Shown here: positions 10,029 to 18,630 of the stretch, in pieces | Layout of the letters: each line of letters opens with the position of its first letter | Position numbering within the stretch: the stretch's first letter is position 1 | Assembly (NCBI RefSeq): GCF_009856625.1 | Contig: NZ_CP047241.1 | Span: 806,001 to 870,000 of the forward strand | Source of the DNA: Aquitalea denitrificans | GTDB taxonomy: Bacteria > Pseudomonadota > Gammaproteobacteria > Burkholderiales > Chromobacteriaceae | DNA length: 64,000 nucleotides | Direction of reading: 5' to 3' | Translations under genes and position numbers: made by a program | The notes under the pieces: model-generated | Databases searched by the model: none | The model's input: only the letters and a program-made list of their open reading frames with translations | What the model was told of the DNA's origin: nothing

Positions 10029-10145
10029 GGGAGTAGGGAGGGGAGAGTAGGGAGTCGGCGGCAAGTGTGGCCCGTTGCCATGTCATGGCAACACACATGG
10101 CTGTTTACTCCCCACTCACAACTCCCCACTCCCTGAGCCCTACTC
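10029..10145. repeat. Palindromic repeat element between glyS and gmhB
   Basis: The 143-bp gap is filled by a symmetric element. On the left it is purine-rich with repeated GGGAGTAGGG-type units (10029-10055). On the right it is the pyrimidine counterpart, with repeated ACTCCCCACTC-type units (about 10110-10145). The centre is a perfect hairpin, GTTGCCAT (10074-10081) against ATGGCAAC (10085-10092). The outer arms pair imperfectly. This looks like a small dispersed repeat or a long attenuating hairpin rather than a gene. Confidence 0.55.
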
Positions 10146-10163
10146 AGGAAGTGCTTTCTCAAC

Positions 10164-10700
10164 ATGAAACTCGTTATCCTGGATCGCGACGGTGTCATCA
10201 ATGAAGACCGCGATGACTTCGTCAAGAACACCATGGAATGGGTACCGCTGCCGCACAGTCTGGAAGCGATAGCCAATCTGACCCAGGCAGGCTGGCGCGT
10301 GGTGGTGGCCACCAATCAGTCCGGCCTCGCCCGAGGCCTGTTCGATGTGCATGCGCTCAACGCCATGCATGAGAAGATGCACCGTCTGGTGGGTCAGGCT
10401 GGTGGCCGCATTGATGCCGTGGCCTATTGCCCGCACGGGCCGGATCACGGCTGTGAATGCCGCAAGCCGCTGCCGGGCATGGTGCTGGAGCTGGCCGAGC
10501 GTTTCAATGTCAAGTTGCAGGGCCTGCCGCTGATTGGCGACAGTCTGCGTGATCTGGAATCGGTGGCAGCTGTTGGCGGTCAACCCATCCTGGTGCGTAC
10601 CGGCAAAGGCATGAAAACCCTGGAAAAGGGCGGCTTGCCTGAAGGCACGCTGGTGTTCGACGACCTGTTTGATGCGGCAGAACACCTGATCAATTCCTGA
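10164..10700 (+). CDS. gmhB: D-glycero-beta-D-manno-heptose-1,7-bisphosphate 7-phosphatase
   Basis: This 178-residue HAD-superfamily phosphatase acts in the synthesis of ADP-heptose for the lipopolysaccharide inner core. The HAD nucleophile motif is LDRDGVIN (D7, D9). The zinc-binding insert characteristic of GmhB is present as C89, H91, C97 and C99 in CPHGPDHGCEC. Length and motifs fit closely. plsC follows within 30 bp, so the pair probably shares a transcript. Confidence 0.95.
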   Translation: MKLVILDRDGVINEDRDDFVKNTMEWVPLPHSLEAIANLTQAGWRVVVATNQSGLARGLFDVHALNAMHEKMHRLVGQAGGRIDAVAYCPHGPDHGCECRKPLPGMVLELAERFNVKLQGLPLIGDSLRDLESVAAVGGQPILVRTGKGMKTLEKGGLPEGTLVFDDLFDAAEHLINS

Positions 10701-10729
10701 AGTGGTTTGTTGTGAGGCTGAATTAACCC

Positions 10730-11500
10730 ATGATCTGGATTCGTAACCTGATTTACTGGCTGTTGCTGCTGATTGTCACGCCGCTGTGCTTTCTCGGCCT
10801 GTTCATTGCTGCGCCGCTGCCGCGCCGTACCCGCCATGTATTTGGTGAAAGCTGGGCCAAGATCATGCTGTGGCTGCTGGTGCATGTGGTGGGCTTGAAG
10901 TACAAGGTGATCGGCGCGGAGAACATTCCGTCCGAGCCGTCCATCATCTGCTCCAAACACCAGTCCGGCTGGGAAACCCTGGCCTTGCAGAAGATTTTTC
11001 CCTCGCAGATTTACGTGGCCAAGCGCGAGCTGCTGTGGCTGCCCTTCTTCGGCTGGGGTCTGGCCTTGATGAACCCGATTGCCATCAACCGCTCCGACCG
11101 TACCCGTGCCAACGACCGCATGCTGCAGCAGGGGCTGGAGCGCAAGAAGCACGGTTTCTGGATTACCGTGTTTCCGGAAGGCACCCGTACCAAGCCCGGT
11201 GTTGCCGGCAAGTACAAGCATGGTGCGGCACGCATGTCGCGCCAGCTGGACATGCCCTTGGTGCCGGTGGCACACAATGCCGGCGAATTCTGGCCGCGCA
11301 ATGCCTTTCTGAAATATCCGGGCGAGATTACCGTGGTGATCGGCCCGGCCATCCGCCCGCAAGACGGTGTCGGCCCGGAAGCCATGACCCAGCAGGCCCA
11401 GCAGTGGATCGAAGCGCAGCAGCGCGAGATCGGCGGTGTCGGCCCCTTTGCCCATCCTGATGACAAGCGCCGCCGCCTGGACCGTCCTGCCGCTGCCTGA
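10730..11500 (+). CDS. plsC: 1-acyl-sn-glycerol-3-phosphate acyltransferase
   Basis: This 256-residue membrane-associated acyltransferase converts lysophosphatidic acid to phosphatidic acid. A hydrophobic N-terminal segment (about 7-28) precedes the acyltransferase domain. The catalytic motif appears as H77-QSGW-E82, an H-x4-E variant of the usual H-x4-D. The second block, FPEGTR (148-153), is intact. The C-terminal codons overlap the start of the next gene. Confidence 0.9.
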   Translation: MIWIRNLIYWLLLLIVTPLCFLGLFIAAPLPRRTRHVFGESWAKIMLWLLVHVVGLKYKVIGAENIPSEPSIICSKHQSGWETLALQKIFPSQIYVAKRELLWLPFFGWGLALMNPIAINRSDRTRANDRMLQQGLERKKHGFWITVFPEGTRTKPGVAGKYKHGAARMSRQLDMPLVPVAHNAGEFWPRNAFLKYPGEITVVIGPAIRPQDGVGPEAMTQQAQQWIEAQQREIGGVGPFAHPDDKRRRLDRPAAA

Positions 11501-12170
11501 GGGCGCGGTGGATGTGCACCTGATACGCCGGGTGCGCAAAAGCATAGGCATCCGCATTGCCGATGGCCGGGTAGAGTTGATTGCCCATCCGCGTGTTACC
11601 CATGCCCGCCTGCACGAGGTATTGCAAGCCAGACGGGAGTGGATTTCCCGCCATGTGGTGCTGCAGCGGGAACAAAAACAGCAACTAGCAGATCAGACAG
11701 GCTTGACCTATCTGGGACGCCAGCTTTCCATTCAATTGCTGGGTGGCGTGCGTCGGACTGCCCGGCTGGACGGAGATGTATTGCAAGTCGCCGGCATCCA
11801 GCCCGGTGATGAAGCCGGCCTGCAGGCCGTGGTGTCTGCCTGGCTCAAGCGTCAGGCACAGTTGTTGTTTGCCCAGCGCATGGCGCTGCTGCAGCCACGC
11901 TGCCCACGTCCTCCCGGCAAACTCTCGCTGTCTTCAGCCCGTACCCGCTGGGGCAGCTGTACTGCACGTGGCGATATCCGTCTTAACTGGCGGCTGGTGC
12001 AGGCCCCGCTGGTCATCATCGATTACGTGCTGGCCCACGAGCTGGCCCATCTGCAGCACATGAACCATTCGGCGGCGTTCTGGATGGAAACCGCCCGCCT
12101 GTTTCCCGACTGGAAAAATGCGCGCCACTGGCTGAAGCAACAGGGCAGCAGTCTGTTCCGTTTCGGTTAG
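11460..12170 (+). CDS. YgjP/SprT-like zinc metalloprotease (DUF45)
   Basis: This 236-residue product has the zincin motif HELAHLQHMNH near the C-terminus, preceded by the ARTRWGSCTARGDIRLNWRL block typical of the YgjP (DUF45) family. It is presumably a cytoplasmic metal-dependent peptidase of unknown substrate. The ATG at 11460 overlaps the end of plsC by 41 bp. A GTG at 11436 in the same frame is the alternative start. Neither start has a clear ribosome-binding site, which suggests translation coupled to plsC. Confidence 0.85.
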   Translation: MTSAAAWTVLPLPEGAVDVHLIRRVRKSIGIRIADGRVELIAHPRVTHARLHEVLQARREWISRHVVLQREQKQQLADQTGLTYLGRQLSIQLLGGVRRTARLDGDVLQVAGIQPGDEAGLQAVVSAWLKRQAQLLFAQRMALLQPRCPRPPGKLSLSSARTRWGSCTARGDIRLNWRLVQAPLVIIDYVLAHELAHLQHMNHSAAFWMETARLFPDWKNARHWLKQQGSSLFRFG

Positions 12171-12211
12171 CAGGGGGCAAGGCGTCGCCCTTATCATTAC
12201 AGGAGTCCACT

Positions 12212-12601
12212 ATGCAATTTCTGCACACCATGCTGCGCGTCGGCAATCTGGAACGTTCGCTGGCTTTTTATCAAGACGTGCTGGGCATGCGCCTGCTGCG
12301 CCGCCAGGATTATCCGGAAGGCCGCTTCACCCTGGCTTTTGTCGGCTACGGTGACGAAGCCGACCACACCGTGCTGGAACTGACCCATAACTGGGATACC
12401 GACAGCTATGAGCTGGGCAGCGCCTTCGGTCATATCGCCATCGGCGTGGATGATGCCTATCTGGCCTGTGATGCCGTGCGTGCCAAGGGCGGCAAGGTGG
12501 TACGTGAGGCTGGTCCGATGAAACACGGCACCACCGTCATTGCTTTCGTGGAAGATCCGGATGGTTATAAGATCGAGTTCATCCAGAAGGGCAGCCATTA
12601 A
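12212..12601 (+). CDS. gloA: Lactoylglutathione lyase (glyoxalase I)
   Basis: This 129-residue glyoxalase I converts the methylglyoxal-glutathione hemithioacetal to S-lactoylglutathione. The four metal ligands sit at H5, E56, H74 and E122, exactly the E. coli GloA numbers, which indicates a nickel- or cobalt-type enzyme. An AGGAG box lies at good distance before the ATG. A strong terminator follows, so it ends the gmhB-plsC-ygjP run or is transcribed alone. Confidence 0.96.
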   Translation: MQFLHTMLRVGNLERSLAFYQDVLGMRLLRRQDYPEGRFTLAFVGYGDEADHTVLELTHNWDTDSYELGSAFGHIAIGVDDAYLACDAVRAKGGKVVREAGPMKHGTTVIAFVEDPDGYKIEFIQKGSH

Positions 12602-12643
12602 GCCCCGAGCACGTCCCCTGCTGTACCGGCAGGGCTGATCAAG

Positions 12644-12673
12644 AGGCTGGAACCCTGGTTTTCCAGCCTTTTT
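12644..12673 (+). terminator. Rho-independent terminator after gloA
   Basis: A perfect 9-bp stem (AGGCTGGAA at 12644-12652, TTCCAGCCT at 12661-12669) with an 8-nt loop runs into a T5 tract. Confidence 0.9.
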
Positions 12674-12727
12674 CATGTTCACGCTGCTGTGGCCTTGCCG
12701 GCGCTAGCAGTTCAAACCGGAGCCCCA

Positions 12728-14131
12728 ATGCCTGCCTCTCTGCGTAAAACCATCAGCCTGATCCTGCTGCTGGCCCTGCCTGCCCTGGCGCAAGCTGCGG
12801 ACCTGGACGGCCGCACGCTAAGCTTGGCCTGGGTGCTGCCTTTTGCCGGCATCCTGCTGTCCATTGCCCTGTTTCCCATTTTTGCACCGGGCTTCTGGCA
12901 CCACCATTTCGGCAAGATCACCGCCTGCTGGACGGTTTTGTTCCTGCTGCCGTTTACCGCCAGCTTCGGTGCGGGCAGTGCCATCAGCCTGATCGTGCAT
13001 GCGCTGGTGAGCGAATACATTCCCTTCATCATGCTGCTGCTGGCGCTGTATACCGTGTCGGGCGGCATTCTGGTGGGAGGCAGCCTGCATGGTTCACCCA
13101 AGGTCAACACCGCCATCCTGGCCATCGGCACGGTGCTGGCTTCCATCATGGGCACCACCGGGGCGGCGATGCTGCTGATTCGCCCCCTGCTCAAGGCCAA
13201 CGACAACCGCAAGCACCGGGTGCATGTGGTGGTGTTCTTCATTTTTCTGGTGGCCAATGTCGGTGGTGGGCTGACCCCGCTGGGCGATCCGCCGCTGTTT
13301 CTGGGTTTCTTGAAAGGCGTGACTTTTGGCTGGACTTTCCAGCACATGCTGCTGCCGGTGCTGGCCCTGTCTGCCGCCTTGCTGCTGGTGTTCTTTTTGC
13401 TGGACAGCCATTTCTATCGCCGTGAGGACGAAGAGTGCAAGCCGCATCACGATCAACCGTTGCGGCTATATGGCAAGCGTAATTTCTTGCTGCTGGCTGG
13501 TGTGGTGGGGGCGGTGCTGCTGTCCGGCTTCTGGCAGCCGGGCATTCATCTGGAAGTGGCCGGGGTCCATGCAGAACTGCAAAACCTGGTGCGCGATGGA
13601 TTGCTGTTGTTGCTGACCGTGCTGTCGCTGTGGATTACGCCCAGGCAGGTAAGGGCGGGTAATGAATTTAACTGGGATCCGATTCTGGAAGTCGGCAAGT
13701 TGTTTGCCGGCATTTTCATCACCATCGCCCCGGCCATTGCCATCCTGCGTGCCGGTGTTGGCGGGCAACTGGCAGCACTGGTGCATGCGGTGTCGGGTGC
13801 CGATGGTCAGCCGCTGAATGCCATGTATTTCTGGATGAGCGGGCTGCTGTCCAGCTTCCTGGATAATGCGCCTACCTATCTGGTGTTTTTCAATCTGGCA
13901 GACGGTAATGCCGTCACGCTGATGGGGCCGCTGGCGCAAACGCTGCTGGCCATTTCCATGGGGGCGGTGTTCATGGGGGCCAATACCTATATCGGCAATG
14001 CCCCCAACTTCATGGTCAAGGCCATTGCCGAGCAGCGTGGCGTGGCCATGCCCAGCTTCTTTGCCTACATGCTGTGGTCGGTCAGCATCCTGCTGCCCTT
14101 GTTTGTGCTGATGACCTGGCTGTTTTTCTGA
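12728..14131 (+). CDS. Sodium:proton antiporter / CitMHS-like membrane transporter
   Basis: This 467-residue polytopic protein belongs to the ion transporter superfamily. It has a hydrophobic leader (MPASLRKTISLILLLALPALA) and about a dozen membrane segments. The re-entrant loop blocks GGGLTPLGDPPLF and ANTYIGNAPNFMVKA match the putative citrate transport / NhaD-like group, often annotated as sodium:proton antiporter. The actual substrate cannot be read from the sequence. The ATG at 12728 is chosen over a GTG at 12689 that lies in the terminator trail. Confidence 0.8.
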   Translation: MPASLRKTISLILLLALPALAQAADLDGRTLSLAWVLPFAGILLSIALFPIFAPGFWHHHFGKITACWTVLFLLPFTASFGAGSAISLIVHALVSEYIPFIMLLLALYTVSGGILVGGSLHGSPKVNTAILAIGTVLASIMGTTGAAMLLIRPLLKANDNRKHRVHVVVFFIFLVANVGGGLTPLGDPPLFLGFLKGVTFGWTFQHMLLPVLALSAALLLVFFLLDSHFYRREDEECKPHHDQPLRLYGKRNFLLLAGVVGAVLLSGFWQPGIHLEVAGVHAELQNLVRDGLLLLLTVLSLWITPRQVRAGNEFNWDPILEVGKLFAGIFITIAPAIAILRAGVGGQLAALVHAVSGADGQPLNAMYFWMSGLLSSFLDNAPTYLVFFNLADGNAVTLMGPLAQTLLAISMGAVFMGANTYIGNAPNFMVKAIAEQRGVAMPSFFAYMLWSVSILLPLFVLMTWLFF

Positions 14132-14138
14132 GCCTGCA

Positions 14139-14167
14139 TGCGCGGCCTGTATGTTGCAGGCCGCGCA
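14139..14167. terminator. Inverted repeat between convergent genes
   Basis: A perfect 11-bp stem (TGCGCGGCCTG at 14139-14149, its complement at 14157-14167) with a 7-nt loop fills the 41-bp gap between the antiporter gene and the esterase gene on the other strand. It lacks a T tract on either side but could act as a shared terminator. Confidence 0.55.
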
Positions 14168-14172
14168 TTGGC

Positions 14173-14859
14173 TCAATGCGGTTTGATGCTGCCCTGTGGT
14201 GGCGTGTCCGACAGTGCCTCATTCCATACATGTTTGGGAATGTGGGACTGCAGGTATTCCACTGCCTTCTCCAGCAGGTCCTCATGCAACTGGTGGCCGA
14301 TGAAAGGTTCGATTTCGGCGGTGACATCGCTGCCCAGCGCAATCAGGTGTTCCGCAGCGCGGATGCTGTGCACGTAGGGAATCACCGGATCGGACTTGCC
14401 ATGGAACAGGTGTACCGTGGTTTGCGGCAGGGCCGTGGCCGGCAGGCTGGCAAAGCGCCCGCTGAAGGCCAGCACCCGGCTGGCCAGTTGTGGGCGCGCT
14501 GCCGCTGCTTCCAGTGCCATGATGGCTCCCTGGCTGAATCCCAGCAGGGCGGTGGCCGCATGGCCCAAGCCGCTTTGCTGCTGCCAGTATTCGACCGCAG
14601 CAAAAAAGCGTGGCAAGGCGTCAGCTACCCGTTGCAAGCGGTTTTCCTCCGTGACGCCCTGTACCGAAAACCACTGGAAACCCTGGCCCAGATCGCTGGG
14701 GTCGGCACCGGCCACACTGACAATCAGGGCCTGAGGAAAGCTGCGCGCCAGCACGTTGCCGGCTTCCTGCATGTGTTCGGGGCTGGCACCCACGCCGTGA
14801 AACAGCAGCATCAGTTGCTGCGGTGTGGTTGGCTGTTGAATGACGATATCGTGGCGCAT
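14173..14859 (-). CDS. ypfH: YpfH-type serine esterase (phospholipase/carboxylesterase family)
   Basis: This 228-residue alpha/beta hydrolase has the catalytic triad in readable form: S109 in GFSQG, D157 in KSDPVIP and H189 in IGHQL. The oxyanion-hole block LFHGVGASPEHM is close to the N-terminus. Length and motifs match the E. coli esterase YpfH. It acts on short acyl esters in vitro and its natural substrate is unknown. It stands alone, convergent with the antiporter gene and divergent from mpl. Confidence 0.85.
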   Translation of the reverse strand: MRHDIVIQQPTTPQQLMLLFHGVGASPEHMQEAGNVLARSFPQALIVSVAGADPSDLGQGFQWFSVQGVTEENRLQRVADALPRFFAAVEYWQQQSGLGHAATALLGFSQGAIMALEAAAARPQLASRVLAFSGRFASLPATALPQTTVHLFHGKSDPVIPYVHSIRAAEHLIALGSDVTAEIEPFIGHQLHEDLLEKAVEYLQSHIPKHVWNEALSDTPPQGSIKPH

Positions 14860-14974
14860 GCCTGTTCTCCTGATGTTCCGTCAGTACACTGCGGCGCTGA
14901 CAGACTGAAATGATGGCGCACGACCTGGCTGGTCGCGCGCGTGAACAGAGTGAAATATAAGGCCAATGCGGCGT

Positions 14975-14980
14975 TATAAT
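14975..14980 (+). promoter_or_regulatory. Probable -10 box for mpl
   Basis: A perfect TATAAT lies 33 bp before the mpl start codon. The -35 region is weak (GTGAAA at 14950-14955, 19 bp upstream). Being in the divergent gap and well placed for mpl, it is the best promoter candidate there. Confidence 0.5.
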
Positions 14981-15013
14981 AGCCCTCTCGCGGTTAACAC
15001 AGCATTCACTGTC

Positions 15014-16399
15014 ATGCACATTCATATCCTGGGTATTTGCGGCACCTTCATGGGCGGCATTGCCGCCATCGCCAAGCAGGCAGGCCACACCGTTACCGGT
15101 TGTGACGCCAACGTCTACCCCCCGATGAGCACTCAGCTAGAAGCCATGGGCATCACCTTGACCCAGGGTTTCGGGGCCGAGCAGCTGGAACTGGGCGCTG
15201 ACATGTATGTGATCGGCAATGTGGTGACCCGTAGCAAGCCGCTGATGGAGGAAATCCTCAATCGTGGCCTGCCCTATATTTCCGGCCCGCAGTGGCTGGC
15301 GGAAAACGTGCTGCACGACAAATGGGTGCTGGCGGTGGCCGGTACTCACGGCAAGACCACTACCAGCTCCATGCTGGCGTGGATTCTGGAAGACGCCGGC
15401 CTGGCTCCGGGCTTTCTGATCGGCGGCATTCCACAGAATTTTGGCGTATCGGCCCGTCTGCCGGGCAGCCCGGCACAAGACCCGGCCAGTACCAGCCCCT
15501 TCTTTGTGATCGAGGCGGACGAGTACGACACCGCCTTCTTCGACAAACGTTCCAAGTTTGTCCACTACCGCCCGCGCACGGCCATCCTGAACAATCTGGA
15601 ATACGATCACGCGGATATCTTCGCCGATCTGGCGGCTATCGAGACGCAATTCCACCATCTGGTACGCACCATTCCGGCCCAGGGCCTGATTGTCAGCAAT
15701 GGCCGCGAGGCCAGCCTGACACGCGTGCTGGAGCGTGGCTGCTGGACGCCTGTGGAAGCATTCGGCGTGGCTGATGGATGGCAAGCGGGTGAGCCGGATG
15801 CCAATGGCCATTTCGATGTGCTGCTGCATGGCCTGTTGCAAGGCCGGGTGGAGTGGATGCTGATGGGCGAGCACAACCGCCTGAATGCCGTGGCTGCTAT
15901 TGCCGCCGCTCGCCACGCCGGGGTGGCCGTGCGCGATGCCATTGCCGCGCTGGCACGGTTTGACAACGTCAAACGCCGCATGGAAGTGCGTGGCAAGGTG
16001 GCAGGTGTCACGGTGTATGACGACTTTGCCCATCACCCCACCGCCATTGCCACCACGCTGGAAGGCTTGCGCCGCCATGTGGGTGACGCCCGCATCCTGG
16101 CGGTGCTGGAGCCTCGCTCCAATACCATGAAGCTGGGCACGATGAAGGATGCGCTGCCCGCTTCGCTGGAACTGGCTGATCAGGTGTTCTGCTCGGCTGC
16201 TGGTCTTAACTGGAGCCCGGCCGAAGCGCTACAGCCTATGGGCGACAAGGCGGTGACTTTCGATCAGCTGGATGCACTGATTGCTGCCATTCTTGCGGAG
16301 GCTCGCGCCGGCGATCATATTCTGGTGATGAGCAATGGCGGTTTTGGTGGTATCCATCAGAAGCTGCTGGACGGGCTGGCTGCCGCTGGGGCAGACTGA
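15014..16399 (+). CDS. mpl: UDP-N-acetylmuramate:L-alanyl-gamma-D-glutamyl-meso-diaminopimelate ligase
   Basis: This 461-residue Mur-ligase-family enzyme recycles murein tripeptide by joining it to UDP-MurNAc. The N-terminal motif HILGICGTFMGG is the Mpl form of the UDP-binding glycine loop, and the ATP loop is AVAGTHGKTTT (107-117). The length agrees with E. coli Mpl. The ATG at 15014 starts directly at the conserved HIHILGICG block. An upstream in-frame ATG at 14966 would include the promoter region. Confidence 0.95.
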   Translation: MHIHILGICGTFMGGIAAIAKQAGHTVTGCDANVYPPMSTQLEAMGITLTQGFGAEQLELGADMYVIGNVVTRSKPLMEEILNRGLPYISGPQWLAENVLHDKWVLAVAGTHGKTTTSSMLAWILEDAGLAPGFLIGGIPQNFGVSARLPGSPAQDPASTSPFFVIEADEYDTAFFDKRSKFVHYRPRTAILNNLEYDHADIFADLAAIETQFHHLVRTIPAQGLIVSNGREASLTRVLERGCWTPVEAFGVADGWQAGEPDANGHFDVLLHGLLQGRVEWMLMGEHNRLNAVAAIAAARHAGVAVRDAIAALARFDNVKRRMEVRGKVAGVTVYDDFAHHPTAIATTLEGLRRHVGDARILAVLEPRSNTMKLGTMKDALPASLELADQVFCSAAGLNWSPAEALQPMGDKAVTFDQLDALIAAILAEARAGDHILVMSNGGFGGIHQKLLDGLAAAGAD

Positions 16400-16430
16400 A
16401 AAGCCCTTTCCCCTCCGAGACCCGCCTGCC

Positions 16431-17063
16431 ATGCCACAGTCCATTCACTGGCTTACCTTTGCCCTGCTGGCGCTGGGCATGGTGCTGACCCCCGGCCCCA
16501 ATATGGCCTATCTCCTGTCGCGCTCCATCTGCCAGGGGCGGCGTGCCGGCATGATATCGCTGGCAGGCGTAGGCACCGGTTTTCTCTGCTACATGCTGTG
16601 TGCCGCACTGGGTATCAGTGCGCTGCTGCTGGCGGTACCGCTGGCCTATGATGCCTTACGGCTGGCCGGGGCAGGCTATCTCATGTATCTGGCCTGGCAG
16701 GCGCTCAAGCCCGGTGGCCGTTCGCCTTTCGAAGTGCGCCAGCTTGACGCGGACAGCCCGCGCAAACTGTTTGCCATGGGTATGCTGACCAATCTGCTGA
16801 ATCCCAAGGTGGCGGTGATGTATTTGTCGCTGCTGCCGCAATTCATTGATACCGCGCAGGGCAGTGTACTGGCCCAGTCCTTGTGGCTGGGTTTTACCCA
16901 GATTGCCATCAGCCTGCTGGTAAACGGTGTGCTGATTGTGCTGGCCGGTGGCATGGCACGTTTTCTTGGTGGACGTCCGCTGTTTTTGCGCGTGCAGCGC
17001 TGGCTGATGGGGGGCGTGCTGGCCGTGATGGCTGTGCATCTGGCCCGCCAGGGCCGGGCCTGA
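16431..17063 (+). CDS. LysE/RhtB-family amino acid exporter
   Basis: This 210-residue inner-membrane protein has the N-terminal LysE/RhtB signature GMVLTPGPNMAYLLSRSICQGRRAG and about six hydrophobic segments. Such proteins export amino acids or their derivatives (threonine, homoserine, lysine or others). The substrate cannot be assigned here. The ATG at 16431 is 31 bp after mpl, and the gene is convergent with the PAS protein, separated by only 6 bp. Confidence 0.85.
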   Translation: MPQSIHWLTFALLALGMVLTPGPNMAYLLSRSICQGRRAGMISLAGVGTGFLCYMLCAALGISALLLAVPLAYDALRLAGAGYLMYLAWQALKPGGRSPFEVRQLDADSPRKLFAMGMLTNLLNPKVAVMYLSLLPQFIDTAQGSVLAQSLWLGFTQIAISLLVNGVLIVLAGGMARFLGGRPLFLRVQRWLMGGVLAVMAVHLARQGRA

Positions 17064-17069
17064 GCCTGC

Positions 17070-17999
17070 CTACTCCTGACGGAATATCCGGTTGCTGCCT
17101 GCCATGCGGGCCTGATCCAGTGCGCCTTGCAGGCGTTTCAACATGGCATTGGGTGCCTGTTCATCGTCACGCAAGGCACTGATGCCTATGCATAAGCGTA
17201 GTGGTAGCGTCTGTACGTCGGCGAAACCGGCTGGCTGGCTGAGTGCAAGCAGCAGCCGGGGGGCCAGCTCATCGGCACCTGATAATGACGTGCCGGGCAG
17301 CAGCAGTAGAAAAACATCTTCCTCCCGTCGTGCGACCAGATCGCTGTCCCGCGTGGCCTGCATGCAAATACTGGCTGCCAGCTGCAGCAGGTGTCGGCGT
17401 GCTGCTGCCATTTCTGTGTCGGCACCGGCGGGGGGCAGGCTGAGTATTTGCACGGCCATGCCGGATAGCGCACCGCCGTAGCGGCGGATACGCCCGGTTT
17501 CGGTATGGGCGGCGGCGAGCAGTTCCGGCATGCTGATCAGCCCGGTGAGCTGGTCGTCTTCGGCACCGGCGACATGTTGCTGGTGCAGGTGCTTGACCAG
17601 TTTGAGCGAGCGGGCGAGTAGTTGTTGCTCGAAGTTCAGCAACTGGCTCATCAACTGCTGTTCGGTTCTGTCGCTGAAGCTGACCACCATGATTCTGCTG
17701 CCATCAAGCAGGACTTCCCGCAGGGAAAACTGGACATTGATCAAGCGCCCGGTTGCGGTTTGCAACTGCATGCTGCGGTTATAGACCATGTCGTGACCGG
17801 CAAGCAGGGTGGGAATTTGTGTTTCACCGGGCGGCAGAAAGTCATGCAGGGGCTGGCCTATCAGTTGTGCATGGGGTGTGGCCAGTAAAATGGCGGCCAG
17901 TTGATTGGCACCAAGGATGTGGCCGCTGTCCGGCTGTACCAGCAGCAGCCCGCCCTGTACGGTATCAATCAGCGACTGGAAGACGGGGAAGCTGGCCAT
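17070..17999 (-). CDS. PAS domain protein with a degenerate GGDEF domain
   Basis: This 309-residue protein has an N-terminal PAS sensor (about 5-115), a short helical linker and a C-terminal GGDEF-like fold (about 145-305). The signature GGDEF pentapeptide is replaced by EEDVF at 226-230, so diguanylate cyclase activity is unlikely. The domain may bind GTP or act through protein contacts. The PAS domain has no obvious cysteine for haem or flavin. No membrane segment is visible, so it should be cytoplasmic. Confidence 0.75.
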   Translation of the reverse strand: MASFPVFQSLIDTVQGGLLLVQPDSGHILGANQLAAILLATPHAQLIGQPLHDFLPPGETQIPTLLAGHDMVYNRSMQLQTATGRLINVQFSLREVLLDGSRIMVVSFSDRTEQQLMSQLLNFEQQLLARSLKLVKHLHQQHVAGAEDDQLTGLISMPELLAAAHTETGRIRRYGGALSGMAVQILSLPPAGADTEMAAARRHLLQLAASICMQATRDSDLVARREEDVFLLLLPGTSLSGADELAPRLLLALSQPAGFADVQTLPLRLCIGISALRDDEQAPNAMLKRLQGALDQARMAGSNRIFRQE

Positions 18000-18092
18000 G
18001 ATGGCATACCTGATCTGCTTGGCGGTGTTGCCGGATCATTTCAGTCTATTCCAGGCTGCCGGGTATTGCCGAGGGAATGATGGCGGCCGGCT

Positions 18093-18605
18093 TCAGCGCT
18101 CCAGAATGGCGCGGCGGTGGCGGCGGAATACCCAGCGCTCCCACAACGGACTGGTTTGTTCATCAGCTGGCAGTTGCAGTCTGGCGGTAATGGCGTAGGA
18201 CTCGTCGGGGGTTGGTGTCTGGGCTTCGATATGGGCCGCAAGAAACAGCATCAATGCCGAATCCGGGTTGGGCATCAGCGCAATCTGTACCGTATCGCCC
18301 ACCCGCCAGGGATGGTCGGATAGCCAGGCAATACTGTCCAGTCCCAGACGGCAGGGGGTGAGTGCCGGACGCTCCGGGTGGTGGCCCAGCAGGGCGATTT
18401 CCAGTGCCAGGTCCAGCTTGGCTTCCAGTCGCACCAGCATCGGGTCCGGTTCTTCCGGCATTTCGCTGGGGGCGGCCAGCACCCGTAGCGCCAGCCGGGT
18501 TTCGCGCTGGCGCGCCGGGGAGCACTCTTCCTCGCTCAGTAGCTGCACGCTTAGCGGCAGCCGGGCATCAAAACTGGCACTGTCCAGTGCAGGCAAGGCA
18601 TTCAT
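18093..18605 (-). CDS. PilZ-like domain protein
   Basis: This 170-residue protein is soluble. Its central block LGLDSIAWLSDHPWRVGDTVQIAL resembles the DxSxxG strand-and-turn of PilZ domains, and the RQRETR stretch could stand for the arginine motif. The match is atypical, so cyclic-di-GMP binding is a guess. The ATG at 18605 follows a GGGAGG box and lies 25 bp after serB, so the two are probably co-transcribed. The neighbouring degenerate GGDEF protein is on the same strand. Confidence 0.55.
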   Translation of the reverse strand: MNALPALDSASFDARLPLSVQLLSEEECSPARQRETRLALRVLAAPSEMPEEPDPMLVRLEAKLDLALEIALLGHHPERPALTPCRLGLDSIAWLSDHPWRVGDTVQIALMPNPDSALMLFLAAHIEAQTPTPDESYAITARLQLPADEQTSPLWERWVFRRHRRAILER

Positions 18606-18630
18606 GGCATCCTCCCGGCGCGGCCTGGCA

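Noticed and set aside
7555..10098. Long open frame of 847 codons on the minus strand
   Set aside because: It lies exactly opposite glyS, which is unmistakable on the plus strand. The translation is rich in His, Gln and Gly, as is usual for antisense frames of high-GC genes.
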